Part shown: piece after piece, positions 25,633-36,002 of the stretch | Position numbering within the stretch: position 1 is the first letter of the stretch | Layout: each line of letters begins with the position of its first letter | NCBI RefSeq assembly: GCF_000250675.2 | Contig: NC_018681.1 | Coordinates: 3,782,001 to 3,846,000 of the forward strand | Origin: Nocardia brasiliensis ATCC 700358 | GTDB taxonomy: Bacteria; Actinomycetota; Actinomycetes; Mycobacteriales; Mycobacteriaceae | DNA: 64,000 bases | Reading direction: 5' to 3' | Notes under the pieces: model-generated | What the model was told of the DNA's origin: nothing | Seen by the model: only the letters and a program-made list of their open reading frames with translations | Database searches by the model: none | Program-made: the position numbers and the translations under genes

Positions 25633-28607
25633 CGCACGACGACAACGATTTCCGGATCGCCGTGATCGGCATGGCCTGCCGCTTCCCGGGGGCCGACACG
25701 GTCACCGAGTACTGGCGCAACCTGTGCGAGGGCCGCGAATCGGTGCGCCCGCTCGCGCCGGAGACCATGCCCGCCGACCCGCCCGCCGGTTATGTGCACG
25801 TGGGCGCGCTGCTACCGGACGCGGACAAGTTCGACGCGGAGTTCTTCGACATGAGCCCGCGGGAAGTCCAGCTGACCGACCCGCAGCAGCGCTTGTTCCT
25901 GCTGTGCGCGTGGGAAGCCTTGGAGGACAGCGGCCGCCTCGCCACCGAGAACCCCGGCTCCGTCGGTGTTTTCGCGGGCGCGGGCCTGAGCACCTATCTG
26001 CTGCGCAATCTGGCCGGGCACGCGAGCCTGTTCCAGACCCCGAGTTCGCAACTGCACGCCCTGCACGGCAACGCCTCGGACTACCTGGCCACCAAGGTCT
26101 CCTACAAGCTCAACCTGACCGGACCGAGTTTCGCGGTGCAGACCGCGTGCTCCACCTCGCTGGTTGCGATTCACCAGGCGGCGCAAGCCCTGCTGGACTT
26201 CCAGTGCGATGTAGCGCTGGCCGGCGGTGCGAGCGTGCAGGTGCCGCAGCAGGCCGGCTACATCTACGAGGAGGGCTCGATCCTCTCCCCGGACGGGCAC
26301 TGCCGGGCGTTCGACGCCGACGCCGGCGGCACCGTATTCGGTTCCGGCGTAGGCGTCGTCGTGCTCAAACGGCTAGCCGACGCGCTCGCCGACGGCGACC
26401 GGGTGCACGCCGTGCTCCTCGGTTCCGCGGTGAACAACGACGGCGCCGACAAGATCGGCTACACGGCGCCGGGCATCGCGGGCCAGCGGGCCGTCGTCCG
26501 AGAGGCATTGTCGGCGGCCGGGATCGGCGCCGACACCATCGGCTACGTCGAAGCGCACGGTACCGGAACGAAACTGGGCGACCCGATCGAGATCGCGGCG
26601 CTGAGCGCCGCCTATCGCGAGCACACGGCAGCCACGCAGTACTGCGCGCTGGGTTCGGTGAAAACCAATGTCGGCCACTTGAATTCCGCGGGCGGCGTCG
26701 CCGGTTTCATCAAAGCGGTGCTCACGGTGCGCGACGGCCGCATTCCGGCCAGCCTGCACTACACCAGGCCGAATCCCGAGATCGACTTCGCGTCCGGCCC
26801 GTTCTACGTGAACACCGAGCTGAAAGAGTGGTCCGCCGAGGTGCGCCGGGCCGGGGTGAGCGCGTTCGGTATCGGTGGCACCAACGCGCACGTCATCGTG
26901 GAACAGCCGCCGGTGCCCGCACCCGTCGCGGCGGCGGGCGGCCCACGCGCACTGCTGATCTCGGCACGCACGCCGCAGGACGCCGACCGGGCGGCGACGC
27001 GCCTGGCCGACCACCTCGACGACACCGACGTCGAATTGGCCGCTGTCGCACATACGTTGGCGCATCGCCGCCGCCGGTTCCCGCATCGCCGCATGGTGGT
27101 GGCGAGCACGACGGCGCAGGCGGCCACGGCGCTGCGCAAGCCCGCGGTGGGCGAGGCGGTGCCCGCACCGGCGGTGGCGTGGTTGTTCCCCGGGCAAGGG
27201 GTCGCCCTCGGCGCGGCAGTACTCGAACTCGCGGCCACCGTAGGTCCGTTCGGCAGCCGCCTGCGCGAATGCACGGAGCTGCTCCGCGCGGACGGATTCG
27301 ACCTGGACGCGGCGATACGACAGGCCGAGGGCACCGAACAGACCCAGGTCGCGTTGTTCGCGGTGGAGTACGCGCTGGCCGGCATGTGGCGCGAGTTCGG
27401 CGTCGCGCCGACGGAGCTGCTGGGGCACAGCCTCGGTGAACTGGTCTGCGCCACCCTCGCCGGCGTCTTCGAACTGCCCGACGCGTTGCGCCTGATGGTC
27501 GCGCGCGGCCGGATCATGGCGGCCGCACCGCCCGGCGGGATGCTCGCGATCTCCCAGGGCGCGGACGCGGTCGCCGCACGCCTGCCGGAGGACGTGTGGC
27601 TGGCCGCGGACAATTCGGCGACCCGCTGTGTGGTCGCGGGCGCCCCCGCGGCATTGCTCCGGCTCTCGGCGGAGCTGTCCACGGAAGGCGCGGCGAGCTC
27701 GCTGCTCCCGGTCGGGCATGCCTTCCACACGCCGCTGATGGACGAAGCCGCGGCGCGTTTCGCGGAGCTGGTGCGCGGCGTACCCCGCCGGTCGCCGCGA
27801 ACATCGTTCTGGTCCAACGTGACCGGCGCCCCGATCACCGCCGAGCAAGCGGTGGACCCGGCGTACTGGGCCCGGCAGATGACCAGCACGGTTCGCTTCC
27901 GCGAGGCGGCCCTCGGGCTGCTCGCCCGCAATCTGGCCACCGTCGCGCTCGAGGTGGGCCCGGGCAAATCGCTGGTTTCGTTCCTGCGCACCGCCGATCG
28001 CGGGTCGGCCACGGTCGGTACGCTCGGCGTCGGCCTCGGGGCCGGTGCGCCGGAATCGGCGATCGTCGAGGCGGCCGGTCGCCTGTGGTTGTCCGGCGTG
28101 GACGTCGACTTCGAGGCGATCTACGGTGACCGGACGCCCGCGGCGGTCGCCCTGCCCACGTATCCCTTTGCGCTGAAGCGCTATTGGGTCGATCCGCCGG
28201 AGACCGCGGCTACCCGCGTCCGCACGGTGGAGCACTCCCCGGAGCCTGCCGCCACCGACGCGAGCGATACCGCGGGTGCCGAAGAGGATGAGTTCGTCGC
28301 GGCGGTGCGGCAGCGCGTGCGCGCCGTGTGGTGTGCCGCCCTCGGCGTGGACGCGGTCGGCGTGGACGCGAATTTCTTCGAGCTGGGCGGCGATTCGCTG
28401 CTCGCGGTGCACGTCGCCACCCAGCTGCGCGCCGTCTTCCCGTTGGAACTCGCCCTGGGCGAACTGTTCGCGGGCCCGACCGTCGCGGGGATGGCCGAGA
28501 CCATCGCCGCGCACCTGATGCGACGGCTGGACGAGCTGTCCGACAGCGAGGTCGAACTGCTGCTGAATCAGCCGGGGGCGGCCGAAGAACGGAGCAACAA
28601 TGCCTGA
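25629..28607 (+). CDS. Type I polyketide synthase, KS-AT-ACP
   Basis: The ATGA junction with the NRPS gene decides the start; 992 residues. The ketosynthase has QTACSTS (Cys near 173), EAHGTGT and NVGHLNSAGG. The acyltransferase (about 515-805) has GHSLGE near 599 and HAFHTPL, the malonyl-CoA signature. The C-terminal carrier has ELGGDSLLA near 921. There is no ketoreductase, dehydratase or enoylreductase. It should add one unreduced malonyl unit to the aminoacyl chain before the last NRPS module, leaving a beta-keto amide in the product. The AT-to-ACP linker contains a typical post-AT YPFALKRYWV strand. Confidence 0.92.
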   Translation: MTHDDNDFRIAVIGMACRFPGADTVTEYWRNLCEGRESVRPLAPETMPADPPAGYVHVGALLPDADKFDAEFFDMSPREVQLTDPQQRLFLLCAWEALEDSGRLATENPGSVGVFAGAGLSTYLLRNLAGHASLFQTPSSQLHALHGNASDYLATKVSYKLNLTGPSFAVQTACSTSLVAIHQAAQALLDFQCDVALAGGASVQVPQQAGYIYEEGSILSPDGHCRAFDADAGGTVFGSGVGVVVLKRLADALADGDRVHAVLLGSAVNNDGADKIGYTAPGIAGQRAVVREALSAAGIGADTIGYVEAHGTGTKLGDPIEIAALSAAYREHTAATQYCALGSVKTNVGHLNSAGGVAGFIKAVLTVRDGRIPASLHYTRPNPEIDFASGPFYVNTELKEWSAEVRRAGVSAFGIGGTNAHVIVEQPPVPAPVAAAGGPRALLISARTPQDADRAATRLADHLDDTDVELAAVAHTLAHRRRRFPHRRMVVASTTAQAATALRKPAVGEAVPAPAVAWLFPGQGVALGAAVLELAATVGPFGSRLRECTELLRADGFDLDAAIRQAEGTEQTQVALFAVEYALAGMWREFGVAPTELLGHSLGELVCATLAGVFELPDALRLMVARGRIMAAAPPGGMLAISQGADAVAARLPEDVWLAADNSATRCVVAGAPAALLRLSAELSTEGAASSLLPVGHAFHTPLMDEAAARFAELVRGVPRRSPRTSFWSNVTGAPITAEQAVDPAYWARQMTSTVRFREAALGLLARNLATVALEVGPGKSLVSFLRTADRGSATVGTLGVGLGAGAPESAIVEAAGRLWLSGVDVDFEAIYGDRTPAAVALPTYPFALKRYWVDPPETAATRVRTVEHSPEPAATDASDTAGAEEDEFVAAVRQRVRAVWCAALGVDAVGVDANFFELGGDSLLAVHVATQLRAVFPLELALGELFAGPTVAGMAETIAAHLMRRLDELSDSEVELLLNQPGAAEERSNNA

Positions 28608-31600
28608 ACTCGTCGATACCGGCGCCTCCCGCCGCGAGTTGCTGCGGCGCTGGGCCGCGGGCAATACGCCGCGCGCGGCCATTCCGCGCCGGCCCGATCC
28701 CGCCGCGGCCGCGCCGCTTTCGGCCGCGCAGCAGCGGATCTGGTTCCTGGAGCAGCTGTTCCCCGACCGGGCGACGTACACGATGCCGCTGGCGCTGCGC
28801 CTGCGCGGCCACTTGGATATTGCTGCCCTGCAGGGCGCGCTGTCGCTGGTGGTGGCGCGGCACGAATCGCTGCGCACCAGTATCGAAGTGCGCGAGGGGG
28901 TTCCGGTACAGGTGGTCGGGCCGGTGGCCCCGCTGCCGATGACCGTGGTGAGCTCGGCACAGTTGGACCCGGCGCGACCGCTCGCCGACGCGATAGCACA
29001 GGTCGAGCGGTTCAGCCGGACGGTGTTCGACCTGTCCGGTCCGCTGGTCGAGGTGCTGCTGGTGCGGCTCGGCGCGGACGACGCGATCTTCGCCGTCGCG
29101 ATGCACCACATCATCTCCGACGGGTGGTCGCTCGGCGTGTTCGCCACCGAGCTGATGTCGGCCTATGCCGATCTCACCGCGGGGCGGCATGCGCCGGAGC
29201 TGCCGGAACTGCCGCTGCAGTACCCCGACTACGCGGTCTGGTTACAGGATCTCGCGCAGCGCGACAAGTTCGGCGCCGATCTCGACTACTGGCGTGGCGT
29301 GCTCGGCGACGAGCCGCCGCTGGTGACGTTCCATCCGGATCGGCCCCGTGCGCTCGAACCGGCGAACCGCGGGGCGCGGGTGCTGTTCACGATCCCGGCG
29401 CCGGTGCTGGCCGGCCTGCGCCGCCTGGCCGACGAGGTCAGGGTGAACGACCGTCCCGCAACGTTGTTCATCGCGCTGATGGCGGGATTCAAAGCGCTGC
29501 TGCGGTATTACACCGGCGCGGAGGACATCACCGTCGGCACGCCGATCGCGGGCCGGACCAGGCCCGAGGTCGAGCCGCTCATCGGGTTCTTCGTCAACGC
29601 GCTCGCTTTGCGCACCGACCTGTCCGGGGCGCCGACGTTCCGGGAATTGCTGGCCCGCGAACAGCGGGTGGTCTTCGACGCGTTCGATCACCAGGAGGCC
29701 CCGTTCGACCTGGTCGTCGAACACGTGCGCCCCGACCGGGAACTCAGCCATTCGCCGCTGTTCCGCACCGCCGTGGTGCTACAGAACACCAGCCTGCCCG
29801 AACTCACCATCCCCGGCCTCGACGCCGAGTACGTCGAAGTGCATTCGGGCACCACGAAATTCGACGTGCTGGTGACCCTGCGGCAGGTCGGCGCCGAACT
29901 GGCCGGCGCGTTCGAATACGACGTCGACCTCTACGACGAGCCGACCGTGTCCGCGATCGCCCGGCACTTCGTCGCGCTGCTGACCGCGGTGGTCACGGCA
30001 CCGGACACCGCGCTTGCAGAACTGGACTTCCTCGAATCCGGCGAACGCCAGCGGGCGCTCGCCGCGGCGCTGCCGTGTGCGCCCGCCGCCGCGGCTCAGC
30101 TCACGTTGCACGAGCTGTTCGCGGCTCAGGCGATCAAGACGCCCGAGGCGGTGGCGCTCACCTTCGGCGACAGCGCGCTGACCTATGCCGAACTGGCTGC
30201 CGCCGCAGACGGATTGGCCCGCCGGCTGCGGGGCCGCGGCGTCGATCGGGGATCCTTCGTCGGCATTCACCTGGAGCGCTCCGCCGATGTGGTGGTGGCG
30301 ATCCTCGCCGTGCTGCGCGCCGGCGCCGCCTACGTACCGCTCGACCCGATGTATCCGGCGGACCGGATCGAGTTCATGATCGGCGATTCCGGTGCGCGCC
30401 TGGTGATCAGCCACAGCTCGCTGATCTCGGCGACCGAGAGCGCGGGTCCGGAGCTGCTGCTGATCGACGAGCTGCCCGCGGAATCCGCGCCGGATCTCCC
30501 GCCGGCGCAGGCCGGACCGCACGACCCGTGCTACGTCATCTACACCTCCGGGTCGACGGGAGTGCCGAAGGGCGTCGTGATCGAGCACGCCAACGTGGTG
30601 CGGCTGTTCTCGACCACCGCCCGCTGGTACGACTTCGGCGCGCGGGACGTGTGGACGATGTTCCACTCCTACTCCTTCGACTTCTCGGTCTGGGAAATGT
30701 GGGGCGCGCTGCTCCACGGCGGCCGCTTGGTGGTGGTGCCCGGGTCGGTGAGCCGGTCCACCGCCGAGTTCGCGGAACTGCTTGCGCGCGAGCAGGTCAC
30801 GGTGCTGAACCAGACCCCGTCCGCGTTCACCCAGTTGCTGCGTGCGCTGGAGAGCGCGCCGGGCGCCGAACTCGCGGTGCGCTGGGTGATCTTCGGTGGC
30901 GAGGCGCTCGACCTCGCCACGCTTACCCCCTGGTTCGATCGGTTCGGCCAGGCCGCACGCCTGGTGAACATGTACGGCATCACCGAAACCACCGTGCACG
31001 TCACCTACCGCGAACTCACCAGGGCCGACGTGGAATCGGCGGCGGGCAGCCTGATCGGTGTGCCGCTGCCGGACCTCGGGGTATTGATCGTCGACCCCGC
31101 CGGGCGCCCCGTCCCCGACGGTGTGGCCGGGGAGATGCTGGTGTCCGGCCCCGGCGTCGCCCGCGGCTACCTCGGCCGCGACGAACTCACGGCCGAAAGG
31201 TTCGTGGCGAGTCCAGTATTGGACGGTCGCCGCGTCTATCGCACCGGCGATCTGGCTCGCCGCCGCGCCGACGGTGACCTCGAATACCTGGGCCGGATCG
31301 ATCAGCAGGTCAAGGTTCGCGGCTTCCGGATCGAACTCGGCGAGATCGAGGCGGCGATCACCGCGCACCCCGGCGTGGACCAGTCGGTCGTGCTGGCGCG
31401 CAAGGACACCGGCGGAAACGTCTCGCTGGTCGCCTATTTCACGCCGGGCGACGTGACGGCCGACGCGGCGGGCGCGGAACAGGATCAGGTCGCCACCTGG
31501 CAGGTCGTGTTCAACAGCACCTATCGGCAGGGTCGCGAAGGCGACGCCGATTTCGACATCTCCGGCTGGAACAGCTCCTACACCAATGCCGCCATTCCCG

Positions 31601-34239
31601 AAGAGCACATGCGGGAGTGGGTCGAGGCGACGGTCGCGGCCGTGCGGTCGCTCGCACCGCGCCGCATACTCGAAATCGGTTGTGGCACCGGGCTACTGCT
31701 GTCCCGCCTGGCACCGCTGTGCGAGGTCTACGACGCCACCGACGTGTCCGCGTCCGCCATCGAGAACGTCCGGGCGAAGATCGTCGGCCCCGATCCCGAA
31801 CTGGCGCACGTCCGGCTGGAGCTGTGCGCCGCCGACGCACTGCCCGCCGACCTCACCGGTTCCTATGACGTCGTGCTCATCAACTCTGTGGTGCAGTACT
31901 TCCCGAGCGCCGACTACCTCAGCCGGGTGCTGCAGGATGCGGCCGGGCTGCTCGCTCCCGAGGGCGTGCTGTTCGTCGGCGACGTCCGCGATCTGGTGCT
32001 CAGCGAATCGTTCCACGCGACGGTCGAGGCGACCAACGCACCGTCCGCCGGTGCGAGCGAACTCGCGCCCGCGGTCCGCGCCGCGCTGGACCGGGACGCC
32101 GAATTGGTGATCTCGCCCGAGTATTTCGAGGATTTCGTCGCCGCGAGCCCGGTGCTGACCGGCAGCCGCTGCCGGCTCAAGCGCGGTGTGCGGCTCAACG
32201 AGATGTCCCGATTCCGCTATGACGCCGTGCTGTACGCGGGCGCCCGCGGACTTCCGGTGCGGCCCAAGGTGCTCGACGCGACGACGACACCGCAGCGACT
32301 GGCCGAAGTGCTGGAACAGGATCGGCCCGCGGCCGTGCTTGTCACCGATGTGCTCGACGCCCGGGTCGCCGGACCGCTCGCGGTGGTCGAGGAGCTGCGA
32401 CGGGGCCGGGCGACGGCCGCCCAGATCCGCGCCGTGCTGGCCGATTCCGGCGGCGTGAGCCCCGAGGACTATCTCGCGCTCGCCGAGCGGGCGCCGTACC
32501 GGATCGAGGCGCTGCGCCGCCCCGGCGGGCGCTACGACGTCGTGGCGACCGGCTGGGACGTCGCGCTGTCCGGTGCGCCGGCGCGGGCCGCCGAATGGCC
32601 CGGCGATCTCATCGTCTCGGATCCGCTGCGGGTCAAGGCGCGCGACGATCTCGTGGTCGACGTGCGGGCCCACCTGGCGCGCAAGCTGCCGCAGCACATG
32701 GTGCCGGCGGCCGTGCTGGTGCTGGACGAATTCCCGTTGACCACCAACGGAAAACTGGACCGTCGCGCGCTGCCCGCACCGGTGTTGCGGCGGAACCCGG
32801 TGGCCTACGAGCCGCCGCGCACGCCGCTCGAACAGCGGGTCGCGGGCGTCTTCGCGCAGGTGCTCGGTAGCCCCAGGGTCGGCCGGGACGACAACTTCTT
32901 CGATCTGGGCGGTCACTCGCTGCTCGCGGCGCAGCTCATCCTGCGCCTGAAAGAGACCTTCGGCGAAGACATTCCGCTCGGCTCGCTGTTCGCCCGGCCG
33001 ACGGTCGCCGGTGTGGTGGCGCTGCTGGCGGGGGAGACGTCGACGGAGGCGGCGATCGACCTGGCCGCCGAGGTGGCGGCCGTCATCGACTCCTGGCCCG
33101 CCGGACCGTGGACCACCGCCCGGCCGGATACCGGGGAGGTGCTGCTCACCGGCGCGACCGGCTTCGTCGGCGCGTTCCTGCTGCGGGAACTGCTGGAGCG
33201 CACCGAATCCCGGGTGCACTGCCTGGTCCGCGCGGACACCACGGAGGCGGGCCTGGCCCGGCTCGCGGCGACCTTCGACGCCTACGAACTGCCGCGCACC
33301 GCGTTCGACCGGGTCGTGCCGGTACTCGGTGATCTGGGTGAACCACGACTCGGTTTGAGCGAGAAGCAGTTCCTGCTGCTCGGCCGCACGATAGATGCGA
33401 TCTACCACAACGGTGCGCACGTGAATTTCGCGCTGCCGTACCAGGTGCTGGCGGCGGCCAACGTGCGCGGCACCGACGAACTCCTCACCCTGGCCAGGAA
33501 CAGCGGTGCGCCACTGCATTTCGTGTCCTCGCTGTATGTGCTCGGTCCCGGCGACGCGGTGGACGGCCGGGTCACCGAACGGCGGCCCGCGCAGGACCCG
33601 TCGCAACTGTCCCTCGGCTACCTGCAAAGCAAGTGGGTCGCCGAACGGCTGGTCTGCGCGGCCGGTGCGCGCGGTGTGCCGGTCAACGTGTTCCGGCTCG
33701 GTCGCATCGGCGGCGACAGCCGCACCGGCGCCTGCCAGACCAGCGACTTCTTCTGGCTGCTCGTCAAGGCCAGCGAGGAGGTCGGCCGCGCACCCGAGGT
33801 GGATTTCGCGGTGGATCTGGCGCCGGCCGACTTCACCGGCGCCGCCATGGTCGAACTGGCCCGGAACACCCGGCCCGGGACGCACATCTATCACGTGCGC
33901 AACCCCGCGCCGGGCTCGTTCGCCGAAGCCGTCGGCTGGCTGCGGGCGAGCGGCACGCCGGTGCGGCTGGTGCCCCTCGACGAGTGGCGTGCCGCGATCG
34001 CCGCGCACGCGGCCGAGGCGGGCGCGGGCTCGGCGTCCTACCGCGTGCTGAGCCTGTTGAACGCCGGTGACGGGCTGACGCCGTCGATCCAGTTCGAGGT
34101 CGATGACGCGGTCACCGCGCTGGCGCAGGCCGGCGTGCACTGCCCGCCGGTCGCGCACGACCTGTTCACCCGCTACCTGGACTACTTCCGCAAGGTCGGC
34201 TTCCTCGCCGCGCCGTCACCACAGGAGGTCGGAGTATGA
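28600..34239 (+). CDS. Non-ribosomal peptide synthetase, C-A-MT-PCP-reductase, threonine-specific
   Basis: It has 1879 residues. The condensation domain (about 35-465) has MHHIISDGWS. The adenylation domain starts near 500, and its pocket reads D-F-W-N-I-G-M-V-H-K, identical to the published threonine code. A SAM methyltransferase (about 950-1235, ILEIGCGTGLLL) is inserted after motif A8, as in N-methylating modules. The A10 lysine lies in NGKLDRR, and the carrier LGGHSLLA is near 1437. The terminal thioester reductase (1510-1879) has GATGFVGAF and an intact YLQSK (Y-x3-K) pair, so release as an aldehyde or alcohol is expected. It starts 8 bp inside the preceding gene behind an ACGGAG site. 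Confidence 0.93.
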   Translation: MPELVDTGASRRELLRRWAAGNTPRAAIPRRPDPAAAAPLSAAQQRIWFLEQLFPDRATYTMPLALRLRGHLDIAALQGALSLVVARHESLRTSIEVREGVPVQVVGPVAPLPMTVVSSAQLDPARPLADAIAQVERFSRTVFDLSGPLVEVLLVRLGADDAIFAVAMHHIISDGWSLGVFATELMSAYADLTAGRHAPELPELPLQYPDYAVWLQDLAQRDKFGADLDYWRGVLGDEPPLVTFHPDRPRALEPANRGARVLFTIPAPVLAGLRRLADEVRVNDRPATLFIALMAGFKALLRYYTGAEDITVGTPIAGRTRPEVEPLIGFFVNALALRTDLSGAPTFRELLAREQRVVFDAFDHQEAPFDLVVEHVRPDRELSHSPLFRTAVVLQNTSLPELTIPGLDAEYVEVHSGTTKFDVLVTLRQVGAELAGAFEYDVDLYDEPTVSAIARHFVALLTAVVTAPDTALAELDFLESGERQRALAAALPCAPAAAAQLTLHELFAAQAIKTPEAVALTFGDSALTYAELAAAADGLARRLRGRGVDRGSFVGIHLERSADVVVAILAVLRAGAAYVPLDPMYPADRIEFMIGDSGARLVISHSSLISATESAGPELLLIDELPAESAPDLPPAQAGPHDPCYVIYTSGSTGVPKGVVIEHANVVRLFSTTARWYDFGARDVWTMFHSYSFDFSVWEMWGALLHGGRLVVVPGSVSRSTAEFAELLAREQVTVLNQTPSAFTQLLRALESAPGAELAVRWVIFGGEALDLATLTPWFDRFGQAARLVNMYGITETTVHVTYRELTRADVESAAGSLIGVPLPDLGVLIVDPAGRPVPDGVAGEMLVSGPGVARGYLGRDELTAERFVASPVLDGRRVYRTGDLARRRADGDLEYLGRIDQQVKVRGFRIELGEIEAAITAHPGVDQSVVLARKDTGGNVSLVAYFTPGDVTADAAGAEQDQVATWQVVFNSTYRQGREGDADFDISGWNSSYTNAAIPEEHMREWVEATVAAVRSLAPRRILEIGCGTGLLLSRLAPLCEVYDATDVSASAIENVRAKIVGPDPELAHVRLELCAADALPADLTGSYDVVLINSVVQYFPSADYLSRVLQDAAGLLAPEGVLFVGDVRDLVLSESFHATVEATNAPSAGASELAPAVRAALDRDAELVISPEYFEDFVAASPVLTGSRCRLKRGVRLNEMSRFRYDAVLYAGARGLPVRPKVLDATTTPQRLAEVLEQDRPAAVLVTDVLDARVAGPLAVVEELRRGRATAAQIRAVLADSGGVSPEDYLALAERAPYRIEALRRPGGRYDVVATGWDVALSGAPARAAEWPGDLIVSDPLRVKARDDLVVDVRAHLARKLPQHMVPAAVLVLDEFPLTTNGKLDRRALPAPVLRRNPVAYEPPRTPLEQRVAGVFAQVLGSPRVGRDDNFFDLGGHSLLAAQLILRLKETFGEDIPLGSLFARPTVAGVVALLAGETSTEAAIDLAAEVAAVIDSWPAGPWTTARPDTGEVLLTGATGFVGAFLLRELLERTESRVHCLVRADTTEAGLARLAATFDAYELPRTAFDRVVPVLGDLGEPRLGLSEKQFLLLGRTIDAIYHNGAHVNFALPYQVLAAANVRGTDELLTLARNSGAPLHFVSSLYVLGPGDAVDGRVTERRPAQDPSQLSLGYLQSKWVAERLVCAAGARGVPVNVFRLGRIGGDSRTGACQTSDFFWLLVKASEEVGRAPEVDFAVDLAPADFTGAAMVELARNTRPGTHIYHVRNPAPGSFAEAVGWLRASGTPVRLVPLDEWRAAIAAHAAEAGAGSASYRVLSLLNAGDGLTPSIQFEVDDAVTALAQAGVHCPPVAHDLFTRYLDYFRKVGFLAAPSPQEVGV

Positions 34240-36002
34240 CCACGACACTGCTCACCGGGGGCGATATCGAATACGACACGCTGGTGCGCGCGTTGACCAG
34301 ACAGGCCGCCCAGCATCCGGACCGGCTCGCCTACAGCTTCCTGAGCTATCCCGATTCGACCGCCACGGCCGGTGTCACCGAGTCGCTCACCTACGCCGAA
34401 ATCGACCGTGCGGCAAGGGCCTACGCGGCCACGCTGCTCCAGGTGGCGCACCCGGGGGACCGGGCCGTGCTGCTGCTGCCGCCGGGCCTGGAGTACGTGA
34501 AAGCGTTCTTCGGCTGCCTGTACGCCGGCATCATCGCGGTGCCGCTGTATCCGCCGAGTGCGCACAATTCCAACGGCCGGATCGACGCGGTCTGCGTCGA
34601 CGCCGACCCGGCCTGCCTCGTCACCACCGACGACGCGCTACCCAATGTGACCGCGTGGCTGGACAATTCGCCGACCGATACGACGCGGCTGATCGTGACC
34701 ACCGGCGAGGTGAACGCGCGGCTGGCGACCGACTGGGAGCCGGTGCTGGTCGATCGGGAACAGATCGCGTTGCTGCAGTACACCTCCGGCTCCACCCGCA
34801 CCCCGGCGGGCGTGATGGTGCCGCACCGCGGCCTGCTCGCCAACGCCAGGCAGACCTACCAGATGATGTACCACGTCGGGGTGGGGCCCGAGGACGAGGT
34901 CGGTTTCGTCAGCTGGCTGCCGCTGTTCCACGACATGGGCCTGATGGTCGGCGTCATCATGCCGATCATCAACGGCCACGGCGTGGTTCAGATGTCGCCC
35001 ACTTCGTTCCTGCGCCGGCCGCAACGCTGGTTGCGGGCGATCAGCGACCATCCCGCGCAGGTTTTCGCCGCCTCCCCGAACGTGGGCTACGAACTGTGCG
35101 CCGAACGGGTCGGCCCCGACGACCTCGACGGCATCGACCTGAGCCGCTGGCGGTACGCCCTGTCGGGGGCCGAGCCGGTGCGGGTCAGCACGATCCGAAA
35201 GTTCTACGCCGCCTTCGCCGGACACGGCCTGTCCGAGTCGAGCCTGATCGCCGGGTACGGCCTGGCCGAGGCGACACTGCTGGTCTCGGTCAACTGGCGC
35301 ACCCTGTCCGGCGTGCAGACCATCACGGTGGACCGCACGGCGCTGGCCGCGGGGTCCGTGGTGGTCGCGCCGGACGGCGCGGACATCGTGAGCGGCGGCG
35401 CTCCGGCACCCGGCACGGCGGTGCAGATCGTCGATCCGGACACCAGGGAGCCGCTGCCCGAGCACCGGCTCGGCGAGATCTGGGTGCACGGGCCCTCGCT
35501 CTGCTCCGGCTACTTCAACCGCCCCGCGGAGACCGAAGCGACGTTCCGCGGCGAACTCTCGCCGCGCGACGGCAAGTACTACCTGCGCACCGGCGACATC
35601 GGTTTCCTGCACGACGGGGAGGTCTATCCGACCACCCGGCTCAAGGACCTGATCATCATCGACGGCCGCAACTATTACCCGCCGGATCTCGAAGACGCTG
35701 CGGAGCAGGCACATCCGCTGGTGCTGCCGGGGCGCTGCTCGGCCTTCTCCATCGAAGTCGGCGTGCAGGAGAAGATCGTGGTGCTGGTCGAGGCCAGGAT
35801 TCCGGCCGACGACACCACGACCGCGCAGGAACTGCGCAATGCCGTGCGCGAAGCCATCTTCCGGGTGCACGACGTGGGCGTGCACGAGGTGCTGCTGCTG
35901 AGCCCCGGCGGGATTCCCCGCACGTCCAGCGGCAAGATCCAGCGTTCGGCCTCCCGCACCGCCTACCTCGACGGCACGCTCCGGGTACGAGGCGAGAAAT
36001 GA
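34236..36002 (+). CDS. Long-chain fatty-acyl-AMP ligase (FAAL)
   Basis: A 588-residue ANL enzyme of the FAAL class. It has QYTSGSTRTPAGVMV as the nucleotide-binding loop and the FAAL/FadD32 hallmark FVSWLPLFHDMGLM. GYGLAEATL and a terminal TSSGKIQR lysine are also present. FAALs adenylate fatty acids and pass them directly to a carrier protein rather than to CoA. Here the likely acceptor is the N-terminal carrier of the first PKS, or the free ACP at 38687. The ATGA overlap with the NRPS gene fixes the start. The chain length is not predictable. Confidence 0.92.
   Translation: MTTTLLTGGDIEYDTLVRALTRQAAQHPDRLAYSFLSYPDSTATAGVTESLTYAEIDRAARAYAATLLQVAHPGDRAVLLLPPGLEYVKAFFGCLYAGIIAVPLYPPSAHNSNGRIDAVCVDADPACLVTTDDALPNVTAWLDNSPTDTTRLIVTTGEVNARLATDWEPVLVDREQIALLQYTSGSTRTPAGVMVPHRGLLANARQTYQMMYHVGVGPEDEVGFVSWLPLFHDMGLMVGVIMPIINGHGVVQMSPTSFLRRPQRWLRAISDHPAQVFAASPNVGYELCAERVGPDDLDGIDLSRWRYALSGAEPVRVSTIRKFYAAFAGHGLSESSLIAGYGLAEATLLVSVNWRTLSGVQTITVDRTALAAGSVVVAPDGADIVSGGAPAPGTAVQIVDPDTREPLPEHRLGEIWVHGPSLCSGYFNRPAETEATFRGELSPRDGKYYLRTGDIGFLHDGEVYPTTRLKDLIIIDGRNYYPPDLEDAAEQAHPLVLPGRCSAFSIEVGVQEKIVVLVEARIPADDTTTAQELRNAVREAIFRVHDVGVHEVLLLSPGGIPRTSSGKIQRSASRTAYLDGTLRVRGEK

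Noticed and set aside
33130..34239. Terminal R domain as a redox-inactive Dieckmann cyclase (tetramate former)
   Set aside because: The reductase keeps the Y-x3-K pair and the nucleotide-binding loop, so NADPH-dependent reduction is the simpler reading.
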